DNA from: an uncultured Opitutia bacterium
GTDB lineage: Bacteria > Verrucomicrobiota > Verrucomicrobiia > Opitutales > Opitutaceae
Direction: 5' to 3'
Assembly: GCA_937952235.1 (NCBI GenBank)
Contig: CALFZM010000142.1
Coordinates: 1 to 59,982, forward strand
Length of the DNA: 59,982 bases
Shown here in pieces: positions 17,624 through 26,246 of the stretch. The notes under the pieces were generated by a model, which was not told the origin of the DNA, made no database searches, and saw only the letters and a program-made list of their open reading frames with translations. Every line of letters begins with the position of its first letter. Position 1 is the stretch's first letter. The position numbers and the translations under genes are program-made.

Positions 17624-17971
17624 GGAGGAGCTGGAATCTCGCAGACACCGGCCGGACCGGCAACAACAAGGCGGGGCCGCTCGCGCGACCCCGCCAGGTC
17701 CAGCTTCAACTTTGACAAACCCGCCGGCTAGGCCGACGCGATCTGTCGCTCCCGTTCGACCGAGCGTGCCCGAGCCGGTTCCCGCCGCGCCCAATATTTT
17801 TGCGGTGCGATTTGCACGAACGGATCGGGGGTTCCCCGGGGAAAACACGCCTGCACATTGTTGCGGTGCCAGATGCGGAAACTTCGCCCCCGACCGGGCT
17901 GGCATTCGGCGCGTTTTCTGGTGTCATACGCGCCCGAAACCCTTCCATCGCCGCCGCCCGACCCTGCGCCC
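17624..17971. other. divergent intergenic region upstream of regulator and NMP kinase genes
   Basis: 348 bp without a plausible gene. It contains a GC-rich hairpin GGCGGGG...CCCCGCC at 17670-17695 with no U-tract, in the presumed leader of the response-regulator gene. A TTGACA at 17710-17715 lacks a convincing -10 partner. Promoters for both divergent genes are expected here. Confidence 0.45.
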
Positions 17972-19195
17972 ATGTCGACGTCCTCGCTCACCGTGTCTCC
18001 GCATCCGCCGCCCCCGGGGGGCAAGCTCTCCGATCTCGAGATCAAGGACGCGCACCTGATCTTCACCGCCGTGTGGCAGGACCTCGAGGCGGACTTCGGC
18101 CGGGAAAACCTGCGCTTCCCCAAGGAGATCATCCTGCTCGGCGGTGCCCCCGGCGCGGGCAAGGGCACCAACACCGCGTTCATCACGCTCACGCGCGGGC
18201 TCACCTGTCCGCCGGTCGTGATCAGCGCGCTGCTCGACTCGCCGGAGGCGCGGGCGTTGAAGAACGCGGGCAACATGGTCGGCGACCGCGAGGTGGTCGG
18301 CCTGCTCCTGCGCCAGCTTCTCCGCACCGAGTACCGCGACGGCGTGATCCTCGACGGCTTCCCGCGCACGAAGGTGCAGGTCGAGTGCCTCAAGCTGCTC
18401 GTCGACAAGATGCACGCGCTGCGGCGCGAGTTCTATCACTCGCCGCTGAGCATTCATTTCCGCCAGCCGACGATCCACATCATGGTGCTCTTCGTCGACG
18501 AGAAGGAGTCGATCGCGCGGCAGTTGAAGCGCGGACGGGAAATCCGCCAGCACAACGAGGAGGTGGCGCGCACGGGCATCGGCGAGCTGCTGGAGGAACG
18601 GCCGACCGATTTCGACGAATCGCTCGCCCGGCGGCGGTACCGCGTCTTCAAGGAGCAGACCTGGGATGCGCTCCAGTCGCTCAAGGAGATCTTCCACTAT
18701 CACTTCATCAACGCGCAGGGCTCGCTCGAGGAGGTGGAGCAGAACATCCTGCGCGAGCTCGAATACCAGAGCACCCTGGAGCTCGATCCGCGGACGGTCG
18801 ACCGGCTGCGCGGCATCCCGGTCGCCCGCGAGATCATCGTGGGCGCCCGCCAGGAGCTCGTGCGACGCCTCGACAGCTACGAGCTCGAGCACAGCGAGCT
18901 CTTCGCGCGGGTCACCACCTTCATCGAGAAGAAGATCATCCCGATCGTGCTCCGGCACGCCATCTCCGGCGTGGCGCAGATCAACACCGAGGAGCCGGTG
19001 CTGGATGACGGCCTCGCGCTGGCCATGTTGATCGACGTGTTCTCGGAGCGCGGCTACCACGCGGTGGTCGACGTGCACAAGATCGAGGTGCCGGAAAAAT
19101 TCGACCTCGCGACCGGCGCGATCAAGTGCCGGACGAAGAAGGTCTACCGGATCCAGATCCGCTTCCAGGGCTCCGAGATCCGCCGGGGCCGCTGA
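17972..19195 (+). CDS. adenylate kinase-like nucleoside monophosphate kinase, extended
   Basis: 407 residues, almost twice an ordinary adenylate kinase. The P-loop GGAPGAGKGTNTAF (about 58-71), the NMP-binding region with SALLDSPEARALKNAGNMV and VVGLLLRQLL, and the DGFPRTKVQVECLKLL motif (about 130) are all recognisable. Basic LID-type residues appear in KRGREIRQHNEE. The C-terminal 200 residues, starting near HYHFINAQGSLEEVEQNI, have no assigned domain. The start at 17972 is the first ATG after non-coding-like sequence. Phosphotransfer between nucleotides is expected; the physiological substrate and the role of the C-terminal part are open. Confidence 0.85.
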   Translation: MSTSSLTVSPHPPPPGGKLSDLEIKDAHLIFTAVWQDLEADFGRENLRFPKEIILLGGAPGAGKGTNTAFITLTRGLTCPPVVISALLDSPEARALKNAGNMVGDREVVGLLLRQLLRTEYRDGVILDGFPRTKVQVECLKLLVDKMHALRREFYHSPLSIHFRQPTIHIMVLFVDEKESIARQLKRGREIRQHNEEVARTGIGELLEERPTDFDESLARRRYRVFKEQTWDALQSLKEIFHYHFINAQGSLEEVEQNILRELEYQSTLELDPRTVDRLRGIPVAREIIVGARQELVRRLDSYELEHSELFARVTTFIEKKIIPIVLRHAISGVAQINTEEPVLDDGLALAMLIDVFSERGYHAVVDVHKIEVPEKFDLATGAIKCRTKKVYRIQIRFQGSEIRRGR

Positions 19196-19229
19196 GCCGG
19201 CCCGCGGTAGGGCCGCGCCGGCGGCGGCC

Positions 19230-20456
19230 TCATTCGTAGCGCAGCGCCTCGATCGGATCGAGCGACGCCGCCTTCCAGGCGGGATAAAAGCCGAAGCCGA
19301 TGCCGATGGCCGAGCAGACGGCGAGGCCGGCGAAGGCCCAGGCCCACGGGAACACCACGGCCGCATTGAGGACCTGCGCGACCAGGTTGCCGCCCACGAC
19401 GCCCAGCGCCACGCCCGCCACGCCGCCGACGAGCGACAGCAGCACGGCCTCGATCAGGAATTGCAGGAGGATGTTGCGCTTCGTCGCGCCGATGCTCTTG
19501 CGGATGCCGATCTCCTTCGTGCGCTCGGTCACGCTCACCAGCATGATGTTCATCACGCCGACGCCGGAGGCGAGCAGGGCGATCGCGCTGATCGCGAGCG
19601 AGCCCAGCGCGACGATGCCGGCGACGCGGTTGAACGACTCGATCAGCGATTCGTTGGAGAACACCTCGAAGTCATTCGGTTCCTCGGGATCGAGGGTGCG
19701 CACGAGCCGCATCGCCCCGATGGCCGCCTCCTGCGTCGCGACCATCGACGCCTGGTCGGGCGCCTGCACGTTGATGCCGAGGCTGCGCCAGGCGCCGCTG
19801 TACACCTCGAAAAACTGGGTGATCGGCGTGATCGCGTTGGAGTCCTGGCTTTCGCCAAACGAGCTGCCCTTGGCCGCCAGCACGCCCACGACGGTGTAAC
19901 CCTGGCCGTCGATGCGGACCTGCCGGCCGAGCGGATCCTCGTTGAGGAAGAGCTTGTCGGCGATGTCGTGGCCCAGGACCACGACCGCGCGGCCGAAGGC
20001 GACGTCATCGGCCTGCAGGTTGCGTCCCGCGGCGAGCTCGTAGCGGAAGGCGCTGAGGTGATTCTCGTCCGTGCCGACGAGGCGGATGTTGGGGTTGGTC
20101 CGGCGATCCTGGTAGAACACGCGCCGGCCGCCGCGCCGCAGCACGAGGCTGACCTCGGCGGTGCCGCGCATCAGTTCCTTGAAACGCTCGGCCTGGGCGT
20201 AGGTGATGTCGCGGCGGTTGCGGAAGCGCACCCACGGATCGGAGAAGTTGATCGCGGGAAACTTGCTGATGAGAAAACTGTTCGCGCCGAGCACGTTCAG
20301 GCCCGTCTCGATGCTGGAGCGCAGCGCGGTGATGCACGTCATCACGCCGATGACGGAGAGCACGCCGACGGAAATGCCGAGCATGGTGAGGCCGGAGCGC
20401 AGCTTGTTGGCCGCGAGCGAGGCCAGGGAGAGCCGGAAGATCTCGCCGAAGATCAT
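19230..20456 (-). CDS. MacB-like ABC transporter permease 2
   Basis: 408 residues. The start ATG overlaps the stop of the upstream permease (ATGA), so the two are translationally coupled. The FtsX/MacB layout is clear: a first transmembrane helix (LRSGLTMLGISVGVLSVIGV), a large periplasmic MacB-PCD domain (about residues 45-270), and three C-terminal helices including IALLASGVGVMNIMLVSVTERTKEIGIRKS. It ends with the family's PAWKAASLDPIEALRYE. With the other permease it should form the membrane part of a type VII ABC exporter or mechanotransducer. Confidence 0.92.
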   Translation of the reverse strand: MIFGEIFRLSLASLAANKLRSGLTMLGISVGVLSVIGVMTCITALRSSIETGLNVLGANSFLISKFPAINFSDPWVRFRNRRDITYAQAERFKELMRGTAEVSLVLRRGGRRVFYQDRRTNPNIRLVGTDENHLSAFRYELAAGRNLQADDVAFGRAVVVLGHDIADKLFLNEDPLGRQVRIDGQGYTVVGVLAAKGSSFGESQDSNAITPITQFFEVYSGAWRSLGINVQAPDQASMVATQEAAIGAMRLVRTLDPEEPNDFEVFSNESLIESFNRVAGIVALGSLAISAIALLASGVGVMNIMLVSVTERTKEIGIRKSIGATKRNILLQFLIEAVLLSLVGGVAGVALGVVGGNLVAQVLNAAVVFPWAWAFAGLAVCSAIGIGFGFYPAWKAASLDPIEALRYE

Positions 20457-21700
20457 TCGTAGCGCAGCGCCTCCACGGGATCGAGCTTGCTCGCCTGGAG
20501 CGCGGGCAGGAAGCCGCTGACCACGCCGACCGCGACCGACGCCGCGAGCGCGATGACCACCAGCCCGCCCGAGAAGACGAGCGGGAACGACGGCGCGAGC
20601 CGGGCCACGGCCTGCGTCGCCCCGGCGGTCAGGAGCAGGCCGACCACGCCGCCGGCCACGCAGATGGACGACGCCTCGACCAGGAACTGGAGCAGGATCG
20701 CGCGGCGCCGCGCGCCGAGCGCCTTGCGGGTGCCGATCTCGCGCGTGCGCTCCTTCACGCTCACGTAAGTGATGTTCATGATGCCGATCGCGCCGACGAA
20801 CAGCGCCAGCCCGGTGATCAGCAGGCCGGCGAGGAAAAGGCCGTTCTTGATCGGATCGAGCTGCGCCCGGATCGTGCCCTGCTCGTTGATCTCGAAGTCG
20901 TCGCGCTGCTCCGGACTGAGCTGGCGGATGCGGCGCATCAGGCCGCGCAGTTCCTCGCGCGCCTCGGCCATGCGCGCCGGATCGACCTGCACGCGCACCT
21001 CGCCGTTCTCGCCCACGCGGAAGTAGCGCCGGTAGGTCGTGAGCGGCATCGCGACCATCGAATCCCAGCTGAAGAGCCCGAGGAAGCTGCCCTGCCGCGC
21101 CGCCACGCCCAGCACCTGGAAATTCTGGTCGCGGATCCGGATCGTCCGGCCCACGGCATTCTCGCCGGGAAACAGCGCATCGGCCACGTCGAAGCCGATC
21201 ACCACCACGTTGCCGCCCGCCTGCGCCTCGAACTCGGAGAAGAAGCGCCCGTCCTTGAGGTCCGAACGCGTGATCCGCGCGTAATCCGCACTCGTGCCCA
21301 GGGTCCAGATGTTGTTCAACCGGTACTCGCCCCGCACGATGTTGGTGCCGCGGTTGGCGGTCGGCACCGCGACCCGCAGGGGACCGTCGGGATGGCGCGC
21401 GACCCACTCGTTGATCTGGCGCGCGTAGTGGTGCTGGATCGGCCGGCGGTTGCGGAACGTCCACCAGTCCGACACGCCGCGCCAGGGCCATTTCGTCACG
21501 TAAAGCACATCGTCGCCAAATCCCGCGAAGCTCCGGTCGACGCCGGCGTCGATGCCGCGGATGGCCGTGCCCATGAGCGTCACCGCCACGATGCCGATGA
21601 TAACGCCCAAGGCCGTCAGGGCCGATCGCAGCTTGTTCGCCCGGATCTGCGCAAACGCGATGCGCACGGACTCGAGGAACTCGTGGTAGAGGCGCGACAT
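20453..21700 (-). CDS. MacB-like ABC transporter permease 1
   Basis: 415 residues. It has the same architecture as its neighbour: N-terminal helix (LRSALTALGVIIGIVAVTLMG), a periplasmic MacB-PCD domain of about 225 residues, and the three C-terminal helices with MNITYVSVKERTREIGTRKALGARR. The ending LPALQASKLDPVEALRYE nearly repeats the ending of the second permease, showing that the two genes arose by duplication. It lies 80 bp downstream of the ATPase gene and overlaps the next permease by 4 nt. Confidence 0.92.
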   Translation of the reverse strand: MSRLYHEFLESVRIAFAQIRANKLRSALTALGVIIGIVAVTLMGTAIRGIDAGVDRSFAGFGDDVLYVTKWPWRGVSDWWTFRNRRPIQHHYARQINEWVARHPDGPLRVAVPTANRGTNIVRGEYRLNNIWTLGTSADYARITRSDLKDGRFFSEFEAQAGGNVVVIGFDVADALFPGENAVGRTIRIRDQNFQVLGVAARQGSFLGLFSWDSMVAMPLTTYRRYFRVGENGEVRVQVDPARMAEAREELRGLMRRIRQLSPEQRDDFEINEQGTIRAQLDPIKNGLFLAGLLITGLALFVGAIGIMNITYVSVKERTREIGTRKALGARRRAILLQFLVEASSICVAGGVVGLLLTAGATQAVARLAPSFPLVFSGGLVVIALAASVAVGVVSGFLPALQASKLDPVEALRYE

Positions 21701-21780
21701 GGAGGACGAAGGGAGACCGGCGGGCGGCGCCCGGTCAGGGCGCGCCCGCGCCCGCCGTGGCAGACCGCCCCTTGCGCCGG

Positions 21781-22521
21781 TCAGATGTTCGCGTCGCTTT
21801 CGATCAGCCCGTCGCGCAGCCGCACGATCCGGCGCGCGTGCCGCGCGATGTCCTCCTCGTGGGTCACGACGATGAGGGTGTTGCCCTGGGCGTAGAGTTG
21901 CTCGAACAGGGCCATGATCTCGACGCCGGTCCGGGAATCCAGATTGCCCGTCGGTTCGTCGGCGAGGATGATCGACGGCCGCGTGACCAGCGCGCGGGCG
22001 ATGGCGACGCGCTGCCGCTGTCCGCCCGAGAGCTCGTTGGGCCGGTGGTGCAGCCGCTGGCCGAGGCCGACGTTGTCCAGCGCCTCGCGCGCCCGCTGCA
22101 GCCGCTCCGCCTTGCCGATGCCCGCGTACACGAGCGGCAGTTCGACGTTGTGCAGCGCATCCGAGCGCGGCAGCAGGTTGAACGTCTGGAACACGAACCC
22201 GATCTCCCGATTGCGGATGTCGGCCAGCTCGTCGTCCACCATGGTCGCGACGTTCTTGCCGGAGAACTCGTACCGCCCCGCCGTGGGCGTATCCAGGCAG
22301 CCGAGCATGTTCATCAGCGTCGACTTGCCCGAGCCCGAGGGGCCCATGATCGCCAGATATTCATTGCGCCGGATCTGCAGGCTCACGCCGCGCAGGGCAT
22401 GGACCGTCTCGGCGCCCATCTTGTAGAGCTTGGTGACGCCCTCGATGTCGATGACGAGGGCGCCGGGCGGCCGGGTGATGCGCTGCTCGAGCGCGGCGTG
22501 GGACGGGGGAGTCGGGATCAT
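21781..22521 (-). CDS. MacB/LolD-type ABC transporter ATPase
   Basis: 246 residues. Walker A GPSGSGKSTLMNMLG is near residue 60, the Q-loop follows in FVFQTFNLL, the signature is LSGGQRQRVAIARAL near 160, Walker B is PSIILADEPTGNLDS, and the switch His is in VVTHEEDIARHARRI. This is the ATPase of the exporter formed with the two permeases and the adaptor. It starts 9 nt downstream of the adaptor gene stop. In the family it powers conformational changes that push substrates (macrolides, peptides, lipoproteins) across the periplasm. Confidence 0.95.
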   Translation of the reverse strand: MIPTPPSHAALEQRITRPPGALVIDIEGVTKLYKMGAETVHALRGVSLQIRRNEYLAIMGPSGSGKSTLMNMLGCLDTPTAGRYEFSGKNVATMVDDELADIRNREIGFVFQTFNLLPRSDALHNVELPLVYAGIGKAERLQRAREALDNVGLGQRLHHRPNELSGGQRQRVAIARALVTRPSIILADEPTGNLDSRTGVEIMALFEQLYAQGNTLIVVTHEEDIARHARRIVRLRDGLIESDANI

Positions 22522-22530
22522 GACGCGGCT

Positions 22531-23943
22531 TCAGCTCTTATCCTCGTCCTTTTTCTTCGGCGTTTCGATCCGAATCCGGGCGCCGTCCTTCAGCGTCCGC
22601 ATGATCACGCTGAACGGTCCGCTGACGACCTCGTCGCCCGCCTTGAGCCCGGACTTGATCTGCAGGTGGGTCGTGTCGCCGATGCCCGTCTCGACCGGCA
22701 CCATCTTCGCCACGTCGCCGGACTTGACGAACACCACGCGCTGCAGCGACTCGCGGTCGGCCCGCTCCCGCTCGCGTTGCTGCCGCTCGTTGACCGCGGC
22801 CGCGGCGCCCTCGCCCTGCGTTTCGCGCGCCTTCCGCTCGCGCTCCTCCGCGAGCTGCTCGATCGTGCGGCTGCCTTCGCGGCTGCGCACGGTGACCGAC
22901 TGGATCGGCACGGCGACGACATCCGCCACCGTCTGCGTCTCGATGTCCACCGTCGCGCTCATGCCCGGGCGCAGCCGCACGTCCTTGTCCGCGATGCGGA
23001 TCTTGACCTGGAAGTTCGTCACCTCCTCCTGCGTATTGAGTCCCGTGGTACGCGCGGCCGAGGCGATCTCCTTCACGGTCCCGGCGAAGCGGCGGCCCGG
23101 GTAGGCGTCGATCATCACGCGGGCGCGGTCCCCCACCTTCACGTTCACGACGTCGTTTTCGTTCACGTTCACGCGCACCTCCATGTCGTCCAGGTTGGCG
23201 ATCCGCATGATCTCCGTGCCGGCAAACGAGCCGGTGCCGACCACGCGCTCGCCGACCTCGCTGGTCAGCGAGCTCACGGTGCCGTCCATGGGCGAGGCGA
23301 TCGTCGTCTTGGAGAGCTGGTCGCGCGACTGGCTCAGCAGCCCCTCGGTGCGACGGATCTGCGCCAGCGCGTTGTCGTGATTCGCCGCCGCGACCTCCAC
23401 CGCGGTGCGACCGGCGGTGAAATCCGCCTCGGACACGAGCTTCTGCGCGAACAGTCCCTCCGTACGCTTGAAGTCGTCGCGGCTCTTCTGCAGCTGGGCC
23501 TGGCTGAGGACGGCGTTGGCCCGGGCGGCGACGAGGTTGGCCTCCTGCTGTTCGACCTGGTAGCGGTAGGTGTCCGGCTTGATCCGGACGATGAGTTCGC
23601 CCTTCTTCACCGCCGAGCCTTCGCGCACCGTCAGCTCGACGATCTCGCCGGCCACCTCGGGGGAGATCTTCACCTCGACCTCGGGCTGGATCTTGCCGGT
23701 GGCATTCACGACCTGCGTGATCGTCTTCACGACCGCCTTCTCCGTCATCACGCCGATCTCCTTCACGGCATTGCGCCGCTGATGATAGACGGCCGCTCCT
23801 CCCGCCCCCGCCAGCAGGAGCACGAGCGCGATCAGCCAGAACCGCCGGGAGCGCTTCCGTGCGACCGGGACAGTGGCCCCGGACGAGGGAGCGGAGGGAG
23901 TCAGGCTCATGGAGGAAGGCGACGGTGGGAGGGAGACGTTCAT
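22531..23943 (-). CDS. MacA-like periplasmic adaptor (HlyD/RND family)
   Basis: 470 residues from the ATG at 23943; an alternative ATG lies at 23910. A single N-terminal membrane helix (FWLIALVLLLAGAGGAAVY) is followed by the split biotinyl-lipoyl domain (GKIQPEVEVKISPEVAGEIV and, after the hairpin, TTIASPMDGTVSSLTSEVGE). Between them is a coiled-coil hairpin (about residues 100-185), then a beta-barrel and a membrane-proximal domain. An insertion rich in Glu/Arg (EQLAEERERKARETQGEG...) near 370-400 is unusual. It is the first gene of the adaptor-ATPase-permease-permease operon. An outer-membrane TolC partner is not encoded nearby. Confidence 0.92.
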   Translation of the reverse strand: MNVSLPPSPSSMSLTPSAPSSGATVPVARKRSRRFWLIALVLLLAGAGGAAVYHQRRNAVKEIGVMTEKAVVKTITQVVNATGKIQPEVEVKISPEVAGEIVELTVREGSAVKKGELIVRIKPDTYRYQVEQQEANLVAARANAVLSQAQLQKSRDDFKRTEGLFAQKLVSEADFTAGRTAVEVAAANHDNALAQIRRTEGLLSQSRDQLSKTTIASPMDGTVSSLTSEVGERVVGTGSFAGTEIMRIANLDDMEVRVNVNENDVVNVKVGDRARVMIDAYPGRRFAGTVKEIASAARTTGLNTQEEVTNFQVKIRIADKDVRLRPGMSATVDIETQTVADVVAVPIQSVTVRSREGSRTIEQLAEERERKARETQGEGAAAAVNERQQRERERADRESLQRVVFVKSGDVAKMVPVETGIGDTTHLQIKSGLKAGDEVVSGPFSVIMRTLKDGARIRIETPKKKDEDKS

Positions 23944-24264
23944 CGGACGAAATCGAGGCGAGCGAAGCAAGCTGCCACTCTGTCACCAGCCAGCCGGAAA
24001 AAAATGCGGCCGGCCCCACAACGAGCCGGCCGCATCCCACAACTGATGACTGCTACGAACGGACAGTAACCATCTGACCGCGCGGCCGCCTGCGACCACT
24101 CCGCCAACCCGCCCCCGGCCTGCCCTGCAAAGGAGCCGGCCGGAAGAAGTTGGAGGGAGCCACCGACGAAGCGCGGACATGGGCCGAAAACCCAAATCGC
24201 GCGCAAAAGTTACGGGAATTCCGCGCGCGCGGAAAATTCGTCTCCGCGCCGGCAGGACGCCGCA
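23944..24264. other. intergenic region upstream of the exporter operon
   Basis: 321 bp. Besides the terminator at 23998-24034 it has a 16-bp perfect palindrome TTCCGCGCGCGCGGAA at 24219-24234, about 30 nt after the FAD gene stop. That could be a second, weaker termination hairpin. No gene recognised. Confidence 0.5.
23998..24034 (-). terminator. intrinsic terminator between FAD oxidoreductase and exporter operon
   Basis: Read on the minus strand it is ATGCGGCCGGC-tcgttgtgg-GCCGGCCGCAT followed by seven T residues: an 11-bp perfect stem and U-tract. It separates transcription of the FAD gene from the exporter operon, or acts as an attenuator in the exporter leader about 55 nt before the adaptor start. 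Confidence 0.8.
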
Positions 24265-25275
24265 TCACCGGCATGCGGCGGCGGCGAAGCGGGACACGGC
24301 GATCTCCGGGTCGAACGCTTCTCCCGCGGCGAGGTGTCGCACCCACTGCCGTGCCAGCAGCGGTGCCCAAAGCGCACCCTTGCCGCCGAGACCGTTGATA
24401 AGGCCCAGGCGGGGCCGTTCCGGGTGGCGTCCGGCGACGGGCCGCCGGTCCGGCACGTTCACCCGCACGCCGGCGCGCTGGCCCGTGATGACAAAGGGCG
24501 TCCGCGCGCCGAGCAGGTCCCGGGCGGCATCGGCGAGCACGGCGCGCGCGGCGGCCGTCGGTTGCGCGGTGCGCCCTCCCGGCACGTGGGTCGCACCGAC
24601 CCACGCCGTTCCCGGCCCGACGGGCACCACCCACTGCCGCCGGTTGAGCACGACGCCCGGGTCCAGCCCGTCCACGGCCACCTCCAGCACCTCGCCCTGC
24701 GAAAACTCCCACGGCACGAAACCGAACGCCCCACCCTCGGCTGCCGCCTGTCCGGTGCAATCGATGACCAGGGCATGACGCTCGCACGTCCGCGCCAGGT
24801 CCGAAGGCAGTTGCGCCGCCTCGCGCAGCCGCCCGGCGGCGCGCCACCGCCTGCGCGCCCCCGCCAGCAGCGCGCCAAAGTCGACGCGCGCCGCAGACTC
24901 GATCCAGAAACCGTCCGGAGTCGCAGCTCCGGCATACGGCCCCAGGTCACCCCGCGCCATTCGGCGGCTCCACGTGGTGCGCTCGCTCTCATCGGCGAAG
25001 CGCCGCCACACCCGCAGATCGCGCCACAGCGGCAGGCCGAGCGCCTCCTCGAGCGCACGGTAGGTCGCGCGCGCGGCCGGACCGAGCGTCTCGATCCGCC
25101 AGCTCTTCACCAGCCGGCGGCCCGTAACGGGATTGACGATACCCGCCGCGGCCGACGAAGCGGCGGCGGCGTGCCCCGGGTCGAGGAGCTCGAACGCGAT
25201 CCCCGCCTGCTCGAGTTCCCAGGCCAGCAGCGTCCCCGCCAGGCCCTGTCCCAGGATAAGGATGTCAGGGCGCAT
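24265..25275 (-). CDS. FAD-dependent oxidoreductase (DAO family)
   Basis: 336 residues. The dinucleotide-binding motif is at the very N-terminus (ILILGQGLAGTLLAWELEQ), with the acidic residue ending beta-2 in FELLDPG. AAGIVNPVTGRRL (about 43-55) is like the FAD-contact loop of MnmC-type and glycine-oxidase-like enzymes. The C-terminal GERR-like region reads AGVRVNVPDRRPVAGRHP, followed by LGLINGLGGKGALWAP, which closes the FAD site. It probably oxidises an amine or amino acid. The similarity to the MnmC oxidase domain makes a tRNA-modification role possible, but no methyltransferase half is present. Promoter and termination are separate from the exporter operon. Confidence 0.85.
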   Translation of the reverse strand: MRPDILILGQGLAGTLLAWELEQAGIAFELLDPGHAAAASSAAAGIVNPVTGRRLVKSWRIETLGPAARATYRALEEALGLPLWRDLRVWRRFADESERTTWSRRMARGDLGPYAGAATPDGFWIESAARVDFGALLAGARRRWRAAGRLREAAQLPSDLARTCERHALVIDCTGQAAAEGGAFGFVPWEFSQGEVLEVAVDGLDPGVVLNRRQWVVPVGPGTAWVGATHVPGGRTAQPTAAARAVLADAARDLLGARTPFVITGQRAGVRVNVPDRRPVAGRHPERPRLGLINGLGGKGALWAPLLARQWVRHLAAGEAFDPEIAVSRFAAAACR

Positions 25276-25394
25276 GCAGCGTGAATCGCAGGGCGGTCAA
25301 TCCGCGCGAGCCGAATGATGGGCTCGCCGCGGACGGCAACGGACGGCCCGCCCGCCTGGCGCACGCGGCCGTCCCGCGGGCAGGAGGGGCGCCT

Positions 25395-26246
25395 TCAGGC
25401 GAACCGGGCGAGCCGCGCCGCGACATCCTGCCGGAAGCGCTCGATGTACTGCAGCGTATAGTCCGCGAGCGAAAGTTTCGGGTCGTGCACCAGCGGGGTG
25501 AGGTCCATCGCCCAGGTGATGCCCTGGAACTGATCGCTGGCGTGGGAGGTATGGTAGGTGGCATGCGCCATCCGGCGACCGGCGGTGGCGAGGTCGTAGC
25601 GCTTGCCACCGGAAATCTGCGAGTCGAACACCCCCACGAGCGCCTGCGCGACGTTGGGAAAGCGGCCGGTGTCGAGCACCTGCTTGTCGGTGTCCACCAT
25701 CCAGTCGAGGTCGCGCCACACCTCGCAACCGAGCACGCGCTTCGGCCGCCGCTCCGCCGGGAGCCGGCGCAGCGCGGCGAGGCTGTGGGCGAGCACGCCG
25801 ACGTGCGTGTCATGCTTGTCGGCCGGCTGGTGCAGGTAGACTACGTCCGCGCCGGCCCCGTCGAAGATCGCGCCGAGGTCCGCCTGCACGTCGGCGTTGG
25901 CCCGGTCCTTCACCGCCGCGCTGGGATGCGCGAGCTGGATCTGGATGCTGTAGTCTCCGATCATGGCGGCCTTCCGCTGCTCGAGGCGGCGGACGTCCTG
26001 CATCTGCGCGTCGGTGTAGCTGCCGTACCGGCCGGTACGCGAGCTGCCGGCGCCGTTGGTCACGACCACGCCGCTGAACCAGCGTTCGGGCTGGCCCAGG
26101 CAGTCCGCGATGCCGTGATAGGCCATGATCTCGATGTCGTCCTGATGCGCGGCCACGCAGAGGTGGGTCGTGCGCGCGAGGGCCGCGGCGGGCGTGAGGC
26201 CCGGGTCGGGCAGGAAGATGTCGGCGGCGGGATGGGAAAATTTCAT
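25395..26246 (-). CDS. PIG-L (LmbE) family deacetylase
   Basis: 283 residues. The zinc site is visible as AAHQDDIEIMAYHG near residue 33-46 (family pattern AHPDD/AHQDD), with the third ligand likely in HQPADKHDTHVGVLAHSL near 145. These enzymes remove acetyl groups from N-acetylglucosamine-type substrates. The start overlaps the stop of the ROK-like gene (ATGA), so the two are one operon and probably act on the same sugar: one phosphorylating or sensing, one deacetylating. The open frame continues far upstream in this strand, but that part belongs to the ROK-like gene in another frame. Confidence 0.88.
   Translation of the reverse strand: MKFSHPAADIFLPDPGLTPAAALARTTHLCVAAHQDDIEIMAYHGIADCLGQPERWFSGVVVTNGAGSSRTGRYGSYTDAQMQDVRRLEQRKAAMIGDYSIQIQLAHPSAAVKDRANADVQADLGAIFDGAGADVVYLHQPADKHDTHVGVLAHSLAALRRLPAERRPKRVLGCEVWRDLDWMVDTDKQVLDTGRFPNVAQALVGVFDSQISGGKRYDLATAGRRMAHATYHTSHASDQFQGITWAMDLTPLVHDPKLSLADYTLQYIERFRQDVAARLARFA

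Noticed and set aside
17710..17745. TTGACA as a sigma-70 -35 element upstream of the nucleotide kinase
   Set aside because: At 17-bp spacing the next hexamer is GACGCG, not a -10 box; not reported as a promoter.
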